Positions 17,239 to 27,453 of a stretch of DNA of 64,000 bases are shown piece by piece. Each line of letters begins with the position of its first letter. The stretch's first letter is position 1. The stretch comes from Microbulbifer sp. VAAF005 (lineage in GTDB: Bacteria; Pseudomonadota; Gammaproteobacteria; Pseudomonadales; Cellvibrionaceae): positions 1,178,001-1,242,000 of the forward strand of contig NZ_CP120233.1 of NCBI RefSeq assembly GCF_030012985.1, in the 5' to 3' direction. Below the pieces are notes generated by a model. That model worked only from the letters and a program-made list of their open reading frames with translations. It ran no database searches and was not told the origin of the DNA. The position numbers and the translations under genes are program-made.

Positions 17239-18028
17239 TCAGCGCTTATGATGCTTCCCGCGTGCTGCAACGCGAGGGCTCGACGGGGTGGCAACCAGAG
17301 CGGGTTTTCTCTCGGCCCGCCAATTAATTTTAATGGTGCGAACACGTGCCACTTCTTTGCGGGCGACTATGATGTAAAAGCCCCCCAAGGCAAGTGCAAG
17401 CGGGAGCCGAAGCGCTCCATCCAGGCAGTTTTGGATAACAACTCCTTCTGCTGTAATGGCAAGCGGAAAAACCCGCGATCTATCCTGTCGGCTTGCAGGT
17501 CCAACAGATTCATCCAGTCGGCAATTCGGGCGGCCCGTAGTTGATTTCCGCGCTGGTAGGCCCCCTGGAAAACAGCAGACGAGACAAGCCCAGCAAGGAA
17601 AACGGGTTAAAACCGATTAACAGCATGTGACCGCCGGGTATCAAAACCCTGGCCGCTTCCCGCAGAATCTGGTGAGGGTGACTGGAGAAATCCAGCAGGT
17701 GATGCAGCAGTACTACATCAATAGAATCGGAAGGAAGTGGTAATTGCTCAAACTCGACTATTGCAGCCCCATCCTGCTCCACTGTCGCCCCCAATCGAAA
17801 TCGATGATTGATACGACTAGAGGCTGCAAAATCGACAGAATGGGTCACACTGGCCTGGAGAAGGTGGTAACCGAAAAAGCCCTCTACCAGGGGCTGGGCC
17901 AATGCCAGTTGTTGCGAGAGAATTTCCTCACCCAATGAACTTGAAAACCAATGGGACAGCGCCGGACAAACCTTGCCAAGAGGGGATAAGTCCTCATCAT
18001 TACCAGGTCTGAACTTTCCGGTCATCAT
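17239..18028 (-). CDS. SAM-dependent methyltransferase (YafS-like), interrupted by two frameshifts
   Basis: The first frame ends early at about 17510, but two later frames continue the protein. Adding one G to the G5 run at 17561-17565 gives NQLRAARIADWMNLLDL and RLPLQQKELL. Adding one G to the G6 run at 17381-17386 then gives FYIIVARKEVARV and a basic tail ending in TGA at 17239-17241. The repaired protein is about 260 residues, with a class I methyltransferase core (LPLPSDSIDVVLLHHLLDF, EAARVLIPGGHMLLIGFNP). The repaired stop leaves 42 bp to rnhA, the usual operon spacing. Start at 18028 or the adjacent ATG at 18025 (GGAG just upstream). Function in this family is poorly defined. Confidence 0.75.
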
Positions 18029-18186
18029 ATCTCCATAGATTGAGTCGAGTGCGCTTTTTTTAATTTTACACTCGGGTGATCCCGCCAAAACCTTACTCTA
18101 AGCAAATCGGCCCATATGTAACAGATCACACGAGTATTCACCTTCCGTGATATTGTTCTTCCATTCAGTGAAAAGACGATCCGATT

Positions 18187-18966
18187 ATGCTATCCATTAC
18201 GCCAATCCCCGCCTTTAATGACAACTATATCTGGCACCTGCAACAGGATGGTCAGCACTGGGTGGTCGATCCTGGTGATTCAGCGCCTGTTGAAAAGGCT
18301 CTTCAGGGGAATAAACTTAATGGCATTCTTATCACTCACCACCACTATGATCACACTGGTGGCATCAAGCAGCTTTCCAATCAATATCATTGCCCCATTT
18401 ACGGCCCAGAAGACATACCTGGCGTCACGCACCCAATTGCCGGTGGCGATTCCCTGCAAATCCTCGGCATGCCCCTCCAAATATACGCCGTACCGGGGCA
18501 CACTCTAGACCACTTGGCTTTGGTTTTGTATGAAACCACAGGGGCAGGCAAGGAACAATTACACCTTTTTTGCGGTGACACTCTCTTTTCTGCAGGTTGT
18601 GGCAGATTATTCGAAGGTAGCCCTGAGCAGATGTATCATTCGCTGCACAAGCTCAGCCAGTTACGCCCTGCAACCTTAGTATATCCGGCACATGAGTACA
18701 CGCTCGCTAACCTAAAGTTTGCTCAAGCGGTAGAACCCAAAAACCAAGCTATTGAAAAAAGGATTTCCCAGTGTGCGGTATTGCGGTCGGATAGCAAGCC
18801 AACCCTACCTTCAACTATCGCTCTGGAATTGGACACCAACCCATTTCTTCGCTGCGCATATCCGGATGTCAGACAGGCTGTGGCCCACCTTCAAACCGAT
18901 CCATTTCCCGAAAATGATGATGTAGCCGTTTTTACAAGCTTACGCGACTGGAAGGATAACTTCTAA
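18187..18966 (+). CDS. gloB: Hydroxyacylglutathione hydrolase (glyoxalase II)
   Basis: 259 residues. The metallo-beta-lactamase motif THHHYDHTGG (His51, His53, Asp55, His56) binds the two-metal centre, with further ligands in PGHTLDH and FCGDTLF. The C-terminal half carries the family's YPAHEYTLANLKFA glutathione-binding region and a typical ending (LRDWKDNF). It hydrolyses S-lactoylglutathione in methylglyoxal detoxification. It is divergent from the methyltransferase-rnhA-dnaQ operon, a conserved neighbourhood in gammaproteobacteria. Confidence 0.97.
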   Translation: MLSITPIPAFNDNYIWHLQQDGQHWVVDPGDSAPVEKALQGNKLNGILITHHHYDHTGGIKQLSNQYHCPIYGPEDIPGVTHPIAGGDSLQILGMPLQIYAVPGHTLDHLALVLYETTGAGKEQLHLFCGDTLFSAGCGRLFEGSPEQMYHSLHKLSQLRPATLVYPAHEYTLANLKFAQAVEPKNQAIEKRISQCAVLRSDSKPTLPSTIALELDTNPFLRCAYPDVRQAVAHLQTDPFPENDDVAVFTSLRDWKDNF

Positions 18967-19160
18967 GCCCCAACTTCGCCTAAACTCCTCTCAAACTGGA
19001 TAACAAACTAACAATTTGTATGCTTTTTAACCAACGATATTGACCGAAACTAATTTGCTTAATTAGAATCAAAAGTAATTGACCAAATGCCTGATGCTTT
19101 ACCAATAATTGTTCTGAAATGCGTCGGGATGAATTAAAAGAAGACTCGCGGATATCACAC

Positions 19161-20723
19161 ATGGTTCACAAGAATTTTGCCGTAGCATTATTAGCTGCTA
19201 CGGTAGGAGCCTGCTCGCAATTGCCGGAACAGGGGCCTACGCCTGAAACTGAAAATATCCCTGCAGAGGAAACCTCTGTCGCGAGTGATCCCGTTGTAAA
19301 AAAACACGAGCCTACAAAGGCCGCCCAACCTCCGGTGGATATTTGGGCCCGACTGCGCCAGGGGTTCGCCATGGACCATCGCACCGGTGACCCTAAGGTA
19401 AAGGAATATATTGCTTACTTTGCCCGTAATGAGGGCTATATGGCTCGTGTAAGCGAGCGCTCCCGCCGTTATATTTTCCATGTTGCCGAACAGCTGGAAC
19501 AGGCAAACCTTCCCTTGGAGCTGGCACTGCTCCCCATTGTCGAGAGCGCCTACGACCCCTTTGCTTACTCCCATGCCCGAGCCTCCGGAATGTGGCAGTT
19601 TATCCCGGCCACCGGGCGCTCATTTGGACTTGAACAAAACTGGTGGTACGACGGCCGCCGCGATGTCCACGAATCCACCCAGGCCGCAGCAAAGTATTTC
19701 AATTACCTCCACGATCGCTTTGACGGGGACTGGGAGCTGGCACTGGCCGCTTACAACGCCGGCGAAGGCACAGTTCGCAGAGCCGTAGAAAGAAATCGCC
19801 GCAGTGGGCTCGGCACCAGTTATTGGGACCTTAAACTGCCTCGGGAAACCAGAAGCTACGTGCCCCAGCTATTAGCACTGGCAGAGGTAATATCCCGCCC
19901 CGACCACTACAAGATTCCGCTACATGACGTCGCCAACAAACCCTACTACGCCCGTGTCGATGTAGGCAGTCAGATCGATCTGGCCCAAGCTGCAGAACTT
20001 GCAGAAATTGAGATTGAAGAGCTGTACCTACTGAACCCAGGCTATAACCGCTGGGCAACCGACCCCAACGGAAACCACCAACTACTGATTCCAATAGAGA
20101 CCCAGGAAAAGTTTGAGAGCGCCCTGGCACAACTTCCCAAGGAAGAGAGGGTGAGCTGGCAGCGCTACACCATTGCCCGAGGCGACACCCTTTCCACTAT
20201 CGCTCGCCGCTACCAGACCACCGTGGGAGCTATACGCGAGACAAACAAACTGCGGAACAATAATATTCGCGCCGGTAAAACACTGTTAATCCCCAGCGCA
20301 TCGGGCCCTGCAGGACAGTATGCCTACGCACTCGATCAGCGAGTTAAACGCAAGCAGTCTTCCGGCAAGGGCCAGAAAGTTAATTACACTGTACGCCCTG
20401 GCGACAGTCTTTGGGGGATTTCACGCAAGCTGGATGTGACCGTAAAGCAACTGGCCAGCTGGAACAGCATGGCACCGGGAGACACCCTGCGCCCTGGACG
20501 CACCCTGGTAGCTTACAACGGCTCCCCCGCAGCATCAGAGAACAACCGCACTACCCGCAAAGTTTCTTACCGGGTACGCAGCGGTGACTCTCTATATCGG
20601 ATAGCCAATAAATTCAGTATCGAAATCGATGATATTCTCCGCTGGAATAAAATAAACAAGTCCAAGTATTTACAACCCGGACAGCGCTTAACCTTATTTG
20701 TGGATAGTGCCAGCAACACTTAA
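19161..20723 (+). CDS. mltD: Membrane-bound lytic transglycosylase D with LysM repeats
   Basis: About 520 residues from the ATG at 19161, which places a lipoprotein signal at the start (lipobox VGAC, Cys18); an ATG at 19119 would add 14 non-signal residues. The SLT domain has catalytic Glu128 (VESAYDPFAYSHARASGMWQF) and LALAAYNAGEGTVRRA. Three C-terminal LysM domains follow (starting YTIARGDTLSTIA, YTVRPGDSLWGIS and YRVRSGDSLYRIA). It cleaves peptidoglycan glycan strands to 1,6-anhydro ends at the outer membrane. It sits downstream of gloB as in E. coli and ends before a strong bidirectional terminator. Confidence 0.96.
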   Translation: MVHKNFAVALLAATVGACSQLPEQGPTPETENIPAEETSVASDPVVKKHEPTKAAQPPVDIWARLRQGFAMDHRTGDPKVKEYIAYFARNEGYMARVSERSRRYIFHVAEQLEQANLPLELALLPIVESAYDPFAYSHARASGMWQFIPATGRSFGLEQNWWYDGRRDVHESTQAAAKYFNYLHDRFDGDWELALAAYNAGEGTVRRAVERNRRSGLGTSYWDLKLPRETRSYVPQLLALAEVISRPDHYKIPLHDVANKPYYARVDVGSQIDLAQAAELAEIEIEELYLLNPGYNRWATDPNGNHQLLIPIETQEKFESALAQLPKEERVSWQRYTIARGDTLSTIARRYQTTVGAIRETNKLRNNNIRAGKTLLIPSASGPAGQYAYALDQRVKRKQSSGKGQKVNYTVRPGDSLWGISRKLDVTVKQLASWNSMAPGDTLRPGRTLVAYNGSPAASENNRTTRKVSYRVRSGDSLYRIANKFSIEIDDILRWNKINKSKYLQPGQRLTLFVDSASNT

Positions 20724-20748
20724 AGCGCGCACTTCCCTACAGGGAGTT

Positions 20749-20790
20749 AGCCATAAAAAAACCCGGCAATTGCCGGGTTTTTTTATGGCT
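20749..20790. terminator. Bidirectional terminator, 42-bp perfect palindrome
   Basis: AGCCATAAAAAAACCCGGCA and its exact complement form an uninterrupted 42-bp palindrome with A7 and T7 flanks, so it has a T-run on both strands. It lies between the convergent ends of mltD and ppiD and can end both transcripts. Confidence 0.92.
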
Positions 20791-20802
20791 CGATAACAAC
20801 CG

Positions 20803-22686
20803 TTACTCGGCAGAAGAGGTCAGGTCGATTTTTGCCTGATCGGACAAGTAGCGCTGGATAGCTGCTAACTCGGCCCCGCCATTTACAGAGGCCAATTGCT
20901 GCATCAGTGCCTGACGCTGCTCTTTGCTCTGCTTGGACAGTTCGCCCGGGCGCACGCTGCGCAGGTCGAGAACTACTAGGTCACCATTATTTGTAGCGAA
21001 GCTGGTCACTTCATCTTTGCCTGTAGATGGTGCAGGCAATGCAAATGCCTTGGCATTAATCTCGCCGCGCTGAGCAAAACCTCCGCGACGAGTTTTATCA
21101 CTGGTCTCCAGGGTTAGACCTTGCGCTTCCGCCAGCTCTGCAAAACTGGTACCAGTAGCGAGTTTCTCTTTTAGCTCTTCCGCTTGCTTAGCCAATTGCT
21201 CACTGGCCTTATCACGCTTCAAACGGTCAACAATTTGCTGGCGAACCTCTTCCAGAGGATACGTACCTGCGGGCTTAGAGTCGGTGACCCTCAAAACGAC
21301 AGAGTGCTCATTGTTCAGGTTGATCACATCTGAAGTATTGCCATCTTCCTTCACTTCCACAGAGAAAGCAGCCTCGATAACCTGCCCGTTAGAAAGCACG
21401 CCAGATGCGCTTTCACGAGAAAACAGATCGGCAGTCTTCAGGGGAACACCCAACTCTTCAGCGGGCTCAGCCAGGCTATCCGCGTTGTATGCCAGATCGG
21501 CAAGACGGGACAAGGCATCAACAAACTCGCGCTCGGCAACAGATGACCGCAGTCGCTTTTCGATCGCCACTTTTTGCTCTTCAAAGCTCGGCGGTTCACT
21601 CTGCTCTACTTCCAACAGCTTGATAAAGTGAGTTCCACTATCGGTGGTCACTGGAGCAGAAACCTGACCCACTTCAAGCGCGGCCAAGGCCTGCTCGAAT
21701 GCCTCTGGGAATACATCACCCGTGGTGTAACCCAACTCACCACCTTCCTCCGCAGAGCCTACGTCTTGGGAGTAAGTCTTTGCCAACTCGGCAAAATCTT
21801 CGCCGGCATCCAGTTTGCTCTGAATCTCAGCAATCTTTTCTGCGTCAGCTTCTTCAAGCAAAATATGTGCAGCGCGACGACGAAGTTTCGATTCGAATCC
21901 TGTCAGCTCTTGCTCGTACTGAGCGCGAACATCACTTTCAGAAATATCAATGTTACCGGCAAATACTTCAGGAGTTAGCTCGATATACTCAACCGCCACC
22001 TGCTCTGTACGCTGGTATTGCCCTTGATTCTCTTGGTAGTACTGTTCTACCTCAGCATCTGAAACCTGAGTCTCTGCTAGCAGGCCTTCAACAGGCATCA
22101 CCACGTAATCAAAATCACGCTCTTCCATAGAGGCCGCAACAATTTGTTCTGCATCCGCCTGGGTAGTAAAAGCACTTTCAACCACACTGTTTGCATACTG
22201 CTCCAACGCCATATCATTTTCCATAATCTGGCGGAAGCCTGCGGGGCTATACCCCATACGACGCAAAGCATCGCGATACATCTGCGGATCAAAACTGCCG
22301 TTCACCTGAAAAGCCGGGATTCCCACGATCGCTCTGTCGACCGCCGCAGAGCTCATCACCATACCGCTGTCCTGGGCGGCTTGGCGCATCACAGCACTGG
22401 AAACCAACTGGCGTAAAACTGGCTCACGCAACTGCTCATCGCTGATTAAATCAGCGGGCACATCTTCGCCGTACTGACTAATGATCATATTGCGGCGATT
22501 TTGAATTGCGCGTTGCAAATCCAAGTTTGTAATTTTTTCGCCATTAACCTCGGCTACCGCATCGGCAGCACCTCCACTGGCACCGGTGAAGAAATCAATT
22601 CCCCCAATGACCATAATAAAACCGAAAAAGGCTGCGACAATAATCGCGGCTGTCCCTTTCAGGTTGTCACGCATGGACTGAAGCAT
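20803..22686 (-). CDS. ppiD: Peptidyl-prolyl isomerase/chaperone PpiD
   Basis: 627 residues (E. coli 623). One N-terminal membrane anchor (about residues 12-34), a SurA_N-like chaperone region (about 40-230), a parvulin domain (about 265-360: RRAAHILLEEADAEKIAEIQ, EEGGELGYTTGDVFPEAFEQAL, DSGTHFIKLLEVE) and a second C-terminal chaperone region. PpiD sits at the periplasmic side of the Sec translocon and assists outer-membrane protein folding. It closes the tig-clpP-clpX-lon-hupB-ppiD cluster and shares the terminator at 20749-20790 with mltD. Confidence 0.95.
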   Translation of the reverse strand: MLQSMRDNLKGTAAIIVAAFFGFIMVIGGIDFFTGASGGAADAVAEVNGEKITNLDLQRAIQNRRNMIISQYGEDVPADLISDEQLREPVLRQLVSSAVMRQAAQDSGMVMSSAAVDRAIVGIPAFQVNGSFDPQMYRDALRRMGYSPAGFRQIMENDMALEQYANSVVESAFTTQADAEQIVAASMEERDFDYVVMPVEGLLAETQVSDAEVEQYYQENQGQYQRTEQVAVEYIELTPEVFAGNIDISESDVRAQYEQELTGFESKLRRRAAHILLEEADAEKIAEIQSKLDAGEDFAELAKTYSQDVGSAEEGGELGYTTGDVFPEAFEQALAALEVGQVSAPVTTDSGTHFIKLLEVEQSEPPSFEEQKVAIEKRLRSSVAEREFVDALSRLADLAYNADSLAEPAEELGVPLKTADLFSRESASGVLSNGQVIEAAFSVEVKEDGNTSDVINLNNEHSVVLRVTDSKPAGTYPLEEVRQQIVDRLKRDKASEQLAKQAEELKEKLATGTSFAELAEAQGLTLETSDKTRRGGFAQRGEINAKAFALPAPSTGKDEVTSFATNNGDLVVLDLRSVRPGELSKQSKEQRQALMQQLASVNGGAELAAIQRYLSDQAKIDLTSSAE

Positions 22687-22729
22687 GCTCAGCTCCGAAA
22701 ATTAATTGTTTTTAACTGCTATCAGATAC

Positions 22730-22758
22730 AAAAAAGGCGTATCCCTACTGACACGCCT
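22730..22758 (-). terminator. Terminator after hupB
   Basis: On the minus strand, AGGCGT and ACGCCT arms flank a 12-base loop and are followed by TTTTTT. It lies in the 119-bp gap between hupB and ppiD. Confidence 0.7.
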
Positions 22759-22805
22759 CTTTGACATTCAGACTCTTTTACAAAGTCTCAAAGCCTGCTG
22801 AAAAC

Positions 22806-23078
22806 TTAGTTTACAGCGTCTTTCAGGGCTTTACCGGCCTTGAAGTTAGGAATTTTTGCCGCAGCGATTTCAATGGGATCGCCAGTGCGAGGATTGCGAC
22901 CAGTACGAGCTGCACGCTCTTTCACAGCAAAGGTACCGAAGCCAACGAGGGCAACTTGATCACCTTTTTTCAGGGCATCAGTGATGCTATCAACCATTGC
23001 GTCCAAAGCACGGCCAGCTGCTGCTTTTGGAATATCTGCAGATGCGGCAATTGCTTCAATCAGTTCGGACTTATTCAC
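22806..23078 (-). CDS. hupB: DNA-binding protein HU-beta
   Basis: 90 residues, the exact HU size. Starts [27 protein letters not shown] and contains the DNA-binding arm with the signature [22 protein letters not shown]. The start is GTG at 23078, with GAGGGA seven bases upstream; an upstream ATG in frame would add 19 residues that HU proteins do not have. HU bends and compacts DNA. It follows lon, as in most gammaproteobacteria. Confidence 0.97.
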   Translation of the reverse strand: MNKSELIEAIAASADIPKAAAGRALDAMVDSITDALKKGDQVALVGFGTFAVKERAARTGRNPRTGDPIEIAAAKIPNFKAGKALKDAVN

Positions 23079-23334
23079 GCTTAATCCCTCTGTTCTTTTT
23101 AAATATGCTTCGGGTGATCTACAAGAGACACCCATACTTTAAATTTTTTAGCCTTCGGCAATTTACGCGCCGGGCAATAAGCCCCGTTTTATACCAACTG
23201 CCCAGAAGCGGGTCAAGGAACCATGCGGGTTTCCGGGCAGATGCACACTTGTCAAGCAGCGCAGACAGCCTGATTGGCGAAGTTTTGGCCTTGTAAGTTG
23301 TAAAGGGGCGACAAAAGTCACCCCATTACAAGAG

Positions 23335-25738
23335 TCAGTGAGTTTGGATTCCGCGCTGCGAGCGCTCCTCTGCCTTTTTTTGTAAGGCGGAATACTCTTC
23401 ATCAGACAGGGATTCAGGCTTGTGCTCGAGCGCCAGCTCAAGTACCTGATCGATCCACTTGACGGGCCTAACTACCAAATCCTGAAGAATATTATCGGGA
23501 ATATCCTTCAGATCTCGCTCATTATCAGCAGGAATCAGTACAGTTTTTATACCGCCCCGATGCGCTGCCAATAACTTTTCTTTAAGACCACCAATTCTCA
23601 AAACTTCTCCACGCAGAGTAATTTCTCCAGTCATCGCCACATCTGAGCGAACGGGAATATCCGTTAACACAGACACCAAAGCGGTGCACATGGCAATACC
23701 CGCCGAAGGGCCATCTTTCGGGGTGGCACCTTCAGGCACGTGGATATGAATATCCCGGGTCTCGTGGAAGTCCGGACCTATTCCCAGTGCCTGGGAGCGA
23801 GAACGCACAACCGTCAAGGCCGCCTGAATAGACTCCTGCATAACATCGCCGAGGGAGCCGGTTTTGATCATGCGCCCTTTACCCGGCACAGCTGAAGCTT
23901 CAATGTTAAGAAGCTCACCACCCACCTCGGTCCAGGCGAGACCGGTGACAATTCCGATTTTGTCCTCTTCCTCTGCACGGCCAAAATCAAACTTGCGAAC
24001 ACCGAGAAGCTCTTCAAGTTGCTCTGGCTGTATTACAGCCTTCTTCTCTGAAGGATTGCGAACGTGCTCGGTTACTACCTTGCGGCAGATCTTGGCAATC
24101 TCCCGATCCAGGCCACGCACACCCGCTTCACGGGTGTAGTAGCGGACAATATCTCGAATACTGTCATCGGAGAGATCCAGCTCATCATCTTTAAGACCGT
24201 TGGCTTTACGCTGCTTCGGCACAAGATAGCGCTGTGCAATATTCAGTTTTTCGTCCTCGGTATAACCGGGGATTCGAATAACTTCCATACGGTCCAGCAA
24301 TGGACCTGGAATATTCATCGAGTTAGAGGTGCAGACAAACATCACATCGGAAAGGTCATAGTCCACTTCCAAATAGTGGTCATTAAAGGTTTTATTCTGC
24401 TCTGGATCCAAAACCTCAAGAAGCGCTGAGGCGGGATCGCCGCGCTGGTCCATCCCCATTTTGTCGACCTCATCGAGCAGGAATAGGGGATTCTTCACTC
24501 CAACTTTCGAAATTTTCTGAATCAGCTTGCCCGGCAGCGAGCCAATATAAGTGCGTCGATGCCCGCGAATCTCAGCTTCATCGCGAACGCCACCCAGGGC
24601 CATACGCACATACTGACGATTTGTTGCTCTAGCAATAGATTGACCGAGGGAGGTTTTACCCACCCCGGGAGGCCCAACCAAACATAAGATCGGCCCTTTC
24701 ACTTTCTTCACTCGCTTTTGTACCGCGAGGTATTCCAGAATCCGCTCTTTAACCTCTTCCAAGCCGTAGTGTTCTTTCTCGAGAATTTCCTCGGCTTTAA
24801 CCAAATCGTGTCTCACCCGGCTAGCTTTTTTCCAGGGCAGGCTCAACATCCAGTCGATATAACTGCGTAAAACCGAAGCTTCCGCAGACATAGGCGACAT
24901 CATTTTCAATTTAGCCAACTCAGCCCGGGTTTTCTTCTCTGCCTCCGCACTCATGCCGGATTCGGCAATTTTGTTTTCCAGCTCTTCAATTTCATTGGGC
25001 TCTTCGGTGATCTCGCCCAATTCTTTTTGAATCGCCTTCATCTGCTCATTGAGATAATACTCGCGTTGGCTTTTCTCCATCTGCTTTTTCACACGCCCAC
25101 GAATGCGTTTTTCCACCTGAATCAGGTCGATTTCAGCATCCATAAGGCCCAGCAAATGCTCCAAACGCTCTTTAACACTGAGAGTCTCCAGAAGCTCTTG
25201 CTTCTGAGCCAGCTCAAGGGACATATGTGCAGAAATGGTATCTGCCAAACGGCCAGGCTCATCAATTCCCGACAGAGAGGTAATAACCTCATTGGGGACT
25301 TTCTTACTTACAGAAACGTACTGTTCAAACTGAGACATCACAGAGCGCACAAGGGCATCTGCTTCGCCTTCCGGCAACTCCTGCGTTTCCATCGACGAAA
25401 CGGTCGCCTCGAAATGGTTCTCCCTCTCCATCACTTCGTGGATATTTACGCGCTCCCCCTTCGACTAGCACCTTCACAGTGCCATCGGGGAGTTTGAGTA
25501 ACTGCAAGACACTGGCAATAGTGCCCACGCGATAGATATCGTCTGCACCTGGGTCATCCTCAGATGCCTTTCGCTGCGCCACAAGCAATACCTGCTTATC
25601 CCTGCGCATGGCCTCTTCCAGGGCCTCTATGGACTTTTCCCTGCCGACAAAAAGCGGGATCACCATATGGGGGTAAACAACAACATCGCGCAATGGCAAC
25701 AACGGATATTCAAGTGTGGTGTCGGATGACTGATCCAT
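23335..25738 (-). CDS. lon: ATP-dependent protease Lon, interrupted by one frameshift
   Basis: The N-terminal LAN domain (from [23 protein letters not shown] at 25738 with GAGGAG upstream) runs to [10 protein letters not shown] and then leaves frame. The rest, from [13 protein letters not shown], is complete to the stop at 23335. The break lies in the 16 bases around 25449-25464, in a G5 run next to GCGCG. Two missing bases (or one extra G) would give one protein of about 800 residues. The remainder is normal: Walker [19 protein letters not shown], and the Ser-Lys protease site in [12 protein letters not shown] with the later GGLKEK lysine. Lon degrades misfolded and regulatory proteins. Probably a sequence error, but unlike the others it is not repaired by a single added base. 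Confidence 0.88.
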
Positions 25739-25835
25739 AGAACTCCTCTCGGCCCTATCACTGGGTATTTGGCGCGGCATCATGCTGCTGTTGGAATTGA
25801 CAGCTTAACCTGGGCCACCGCCCTTCAGATGCTAG

Positions 25836-25863
25836 TAATGGGGGGAAGGGCCCGAAATACAAG
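25836..25863 (-). promoter_or_regulatory. Sigma-32-like heat-shock promoter of lon
   Basis: On the minus strand, CTTGTAT (25857-25863) is followed after 13 bases by CCCCATTA (25836-25843), close to the sigma-32 consensus CTTGAAA-N11-16-CCCCATNT. It lies about 100 bp upstream of the lon ATG, consistent with lon's known heat-shock control in relatives. Confidence 0.65.
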
Positions 25864-25963
25864 TCTAATCTCGCGACCAATTTGTGCCGAGCTAAGAGTG
25901 CTATTCGAGCCAGGAATACCCAGACAGGTAGTTAGATATCCGGGTAATCAGAAAAAACTATAA

Positions 25964-25989
25964 AAAAAGCCCCAATATTGGGGCTTTTT
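25964..25989 (-). terminator. Terminator after clpX
   Basis: AAAAAGCCCC-AATATT-GGGGCTTTTT is a perfect 10-bp stem with A/T tracts on both sides, 16 bp beyond the clpX stop. It separates clpPX from lon, which has its own promoter. Confidence 0.92.
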
Positions 25990-26004
25990 GAGGTGGGATT
26001 TGAG

Positions 26005-27294
26005 CTACTCTTCCGGCGCCGCCTTCTGCGGCTGGGACTCACTCTCATAAACCAGCAGCGGGGCTGATTCGCCTTTGATGACCGCCTCGTCAATCACAAC
26101 TTTCACCACATTATCTGTGGATGGGATGTCATACATGGTCTCCAACAATACGGACTCCATGATAGAGCGCAAGCCACGGGCGCCTGTTTTCCGCTCCATT
26201 GCCTTAGTGGCAACTGCATCCAACGCATCGGGGCGGAAATCCAGCTCAACATCTTCCATCTCAAACAGTTTTGCGTACTGTTTGGTCAAGGCATTGCGTG
26301 GCTCGGTGAGAATCTGTACCAGAGCCTCACGGTCCAACTCTTCTAAAGTTGCGGTCACCGGTAGGCGTCCAACAAACTCCGGGATCAGCCCGTAACGAAC
26401 CAGGTCTTCAGGCTCCAGATCACGCAGGATCTCACCAAAATTACTGGTGCCATCCTTTGATTTAACCTCGGCACTGAAACCAATTCCACCCTTCTCCGAG
26501 CGATCGCGGATAACCTTATCTAGCCCCGCAAAAGCGCCGCCACAAATAAACAAGATATTGGAGGTGTCGACCTGCAAGAATTCCTGCTGCGGATGCTTGC
26601 GTCCACCCTGCGGCGGCACAGACGCCACAGTGCCTTCAATCAACTTCAGTAGCGCTTGCTGCACACCTTCACCGGACACATCACGGGTAATTGAAGGGTT
26701 GTCTGACTTGCGCGAAATTTTGTCGATCTCATCGATATAGACGATACCCTGCTGGGCTTTTTCTACATCGTAATCACACTTCTGCAAAAGCTTCTGGATG
26801 ATATTCTCAACATCCTCACCCACGTAACCAGCTTCGGTCAGGGTGGTTGCATCGGCAATAGTGAAAGGAACATTGAGCAGGCGAGCCAGGGTCTCGGCAA
26901 GAAGGGTTTTACCACTACCGGTTGGGCCTACCAGCAAAATATTAGACTTGCTGAGCTCTACTTCATCCTTACTTTTAACACCAGACTTGGTGCGCAGACG
27001 CTTGTAGTGATTGTATACGGCGACAGCCAGCACACGCTTGGCTCTCTCCTGCCCAATCACATACTGATCGAGGATTTCAGTAATCTCACGGGGTGTCGGC
27101 AGGCGCCCTTCAGGGCCCTCCGCAGTCTCTTGTACTTCTTCACGAATGATGTCGGTACACAACTCGACACATTCATCGCAGATAAAGACTGACGGCCCAG
27201 CGATTAACTTCCGCACTTCCTGTTGGCTTTTGCCACAGAAAGAGCAGTACAGCAATTTTCCGCTGTCTTCTCCGCTGCTTTTGTCGGTCATCAA
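26005..27294 (-). CDS. clpX: ClpX, ATP-binding unfoldase of the ClpXP protease
   Basis: 429 residues (E. coli 424). The N-terminal C4 zinc-binding domain (YCSFCGKS and CDECVELC) is followed by an AAA+ module: Walker A GPTGSGKT, Walker B YIDEIDKI, the pore/recognition region and the ClpP-binding IGF loop (GIGFSAEV). It recognises tagged substrates such as ssrA-tagged chains, unfolds them and feeds ClpP. It follows clpP on the same strand and ends at a terminator. Confidence 0.98.
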   Translation of the reverse strand: MMTDKSSGEDSGKLLYCSFCGKSQQEVRKLIAGPSVFICDECVELCTDIIREEVQETAEGPEGRLPTPREITEILDQYVIGQERAKRVLAVAVYNHYKRLRTKSGVKSKDEVELSKSNILLVGPTGSGKTLLAETLARLLNVPFTIADATTLTEAGYVGEDVENIIQKLLQKCDYDVEKAQQGIVYIDEIDKISRKSDNPSITRDVSGEGVQQALLKLIEGTVASVPPQGGRKHPQQEFLQVDTSNILFICGGAFAGLDKVIRDRSEKGGIGFSAEVKSKDGTSNFGEILRDLEPEDLVRYGLIPEFVGRLPVTATLEELDREALVQILTEPRNALTKQYAKLFEMEDVELDFRPDALDAVATKAMERKTGARGLRSIMESVLLETMYDIPSTDNVVKVVIDEAVIKGESAPLLVYESESQPQKAAPEE

Positions 27295-27453
27295 AATACT
27301 CCGTCGTCACTGGCCGGCCAGGGCCCTAAATTCAGCTTACCCAGCAAGATGCTGCCTTTTGGCGTAATTTTCAAGTCCCAACGAAAGCCAGCCTGTCAAA
27401 AAAACTAACTTTCGCTGAAATCCGCCTCCGGCAAACTTTTAATGTAGAAAAAT

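Noticed and set aside
23335..25738. Programmed ribosomal frameshift in lon
   Set aside because: No slippery heptamer or downstream pseudoknot, and other genes show similar homopolymer-linked breaks.
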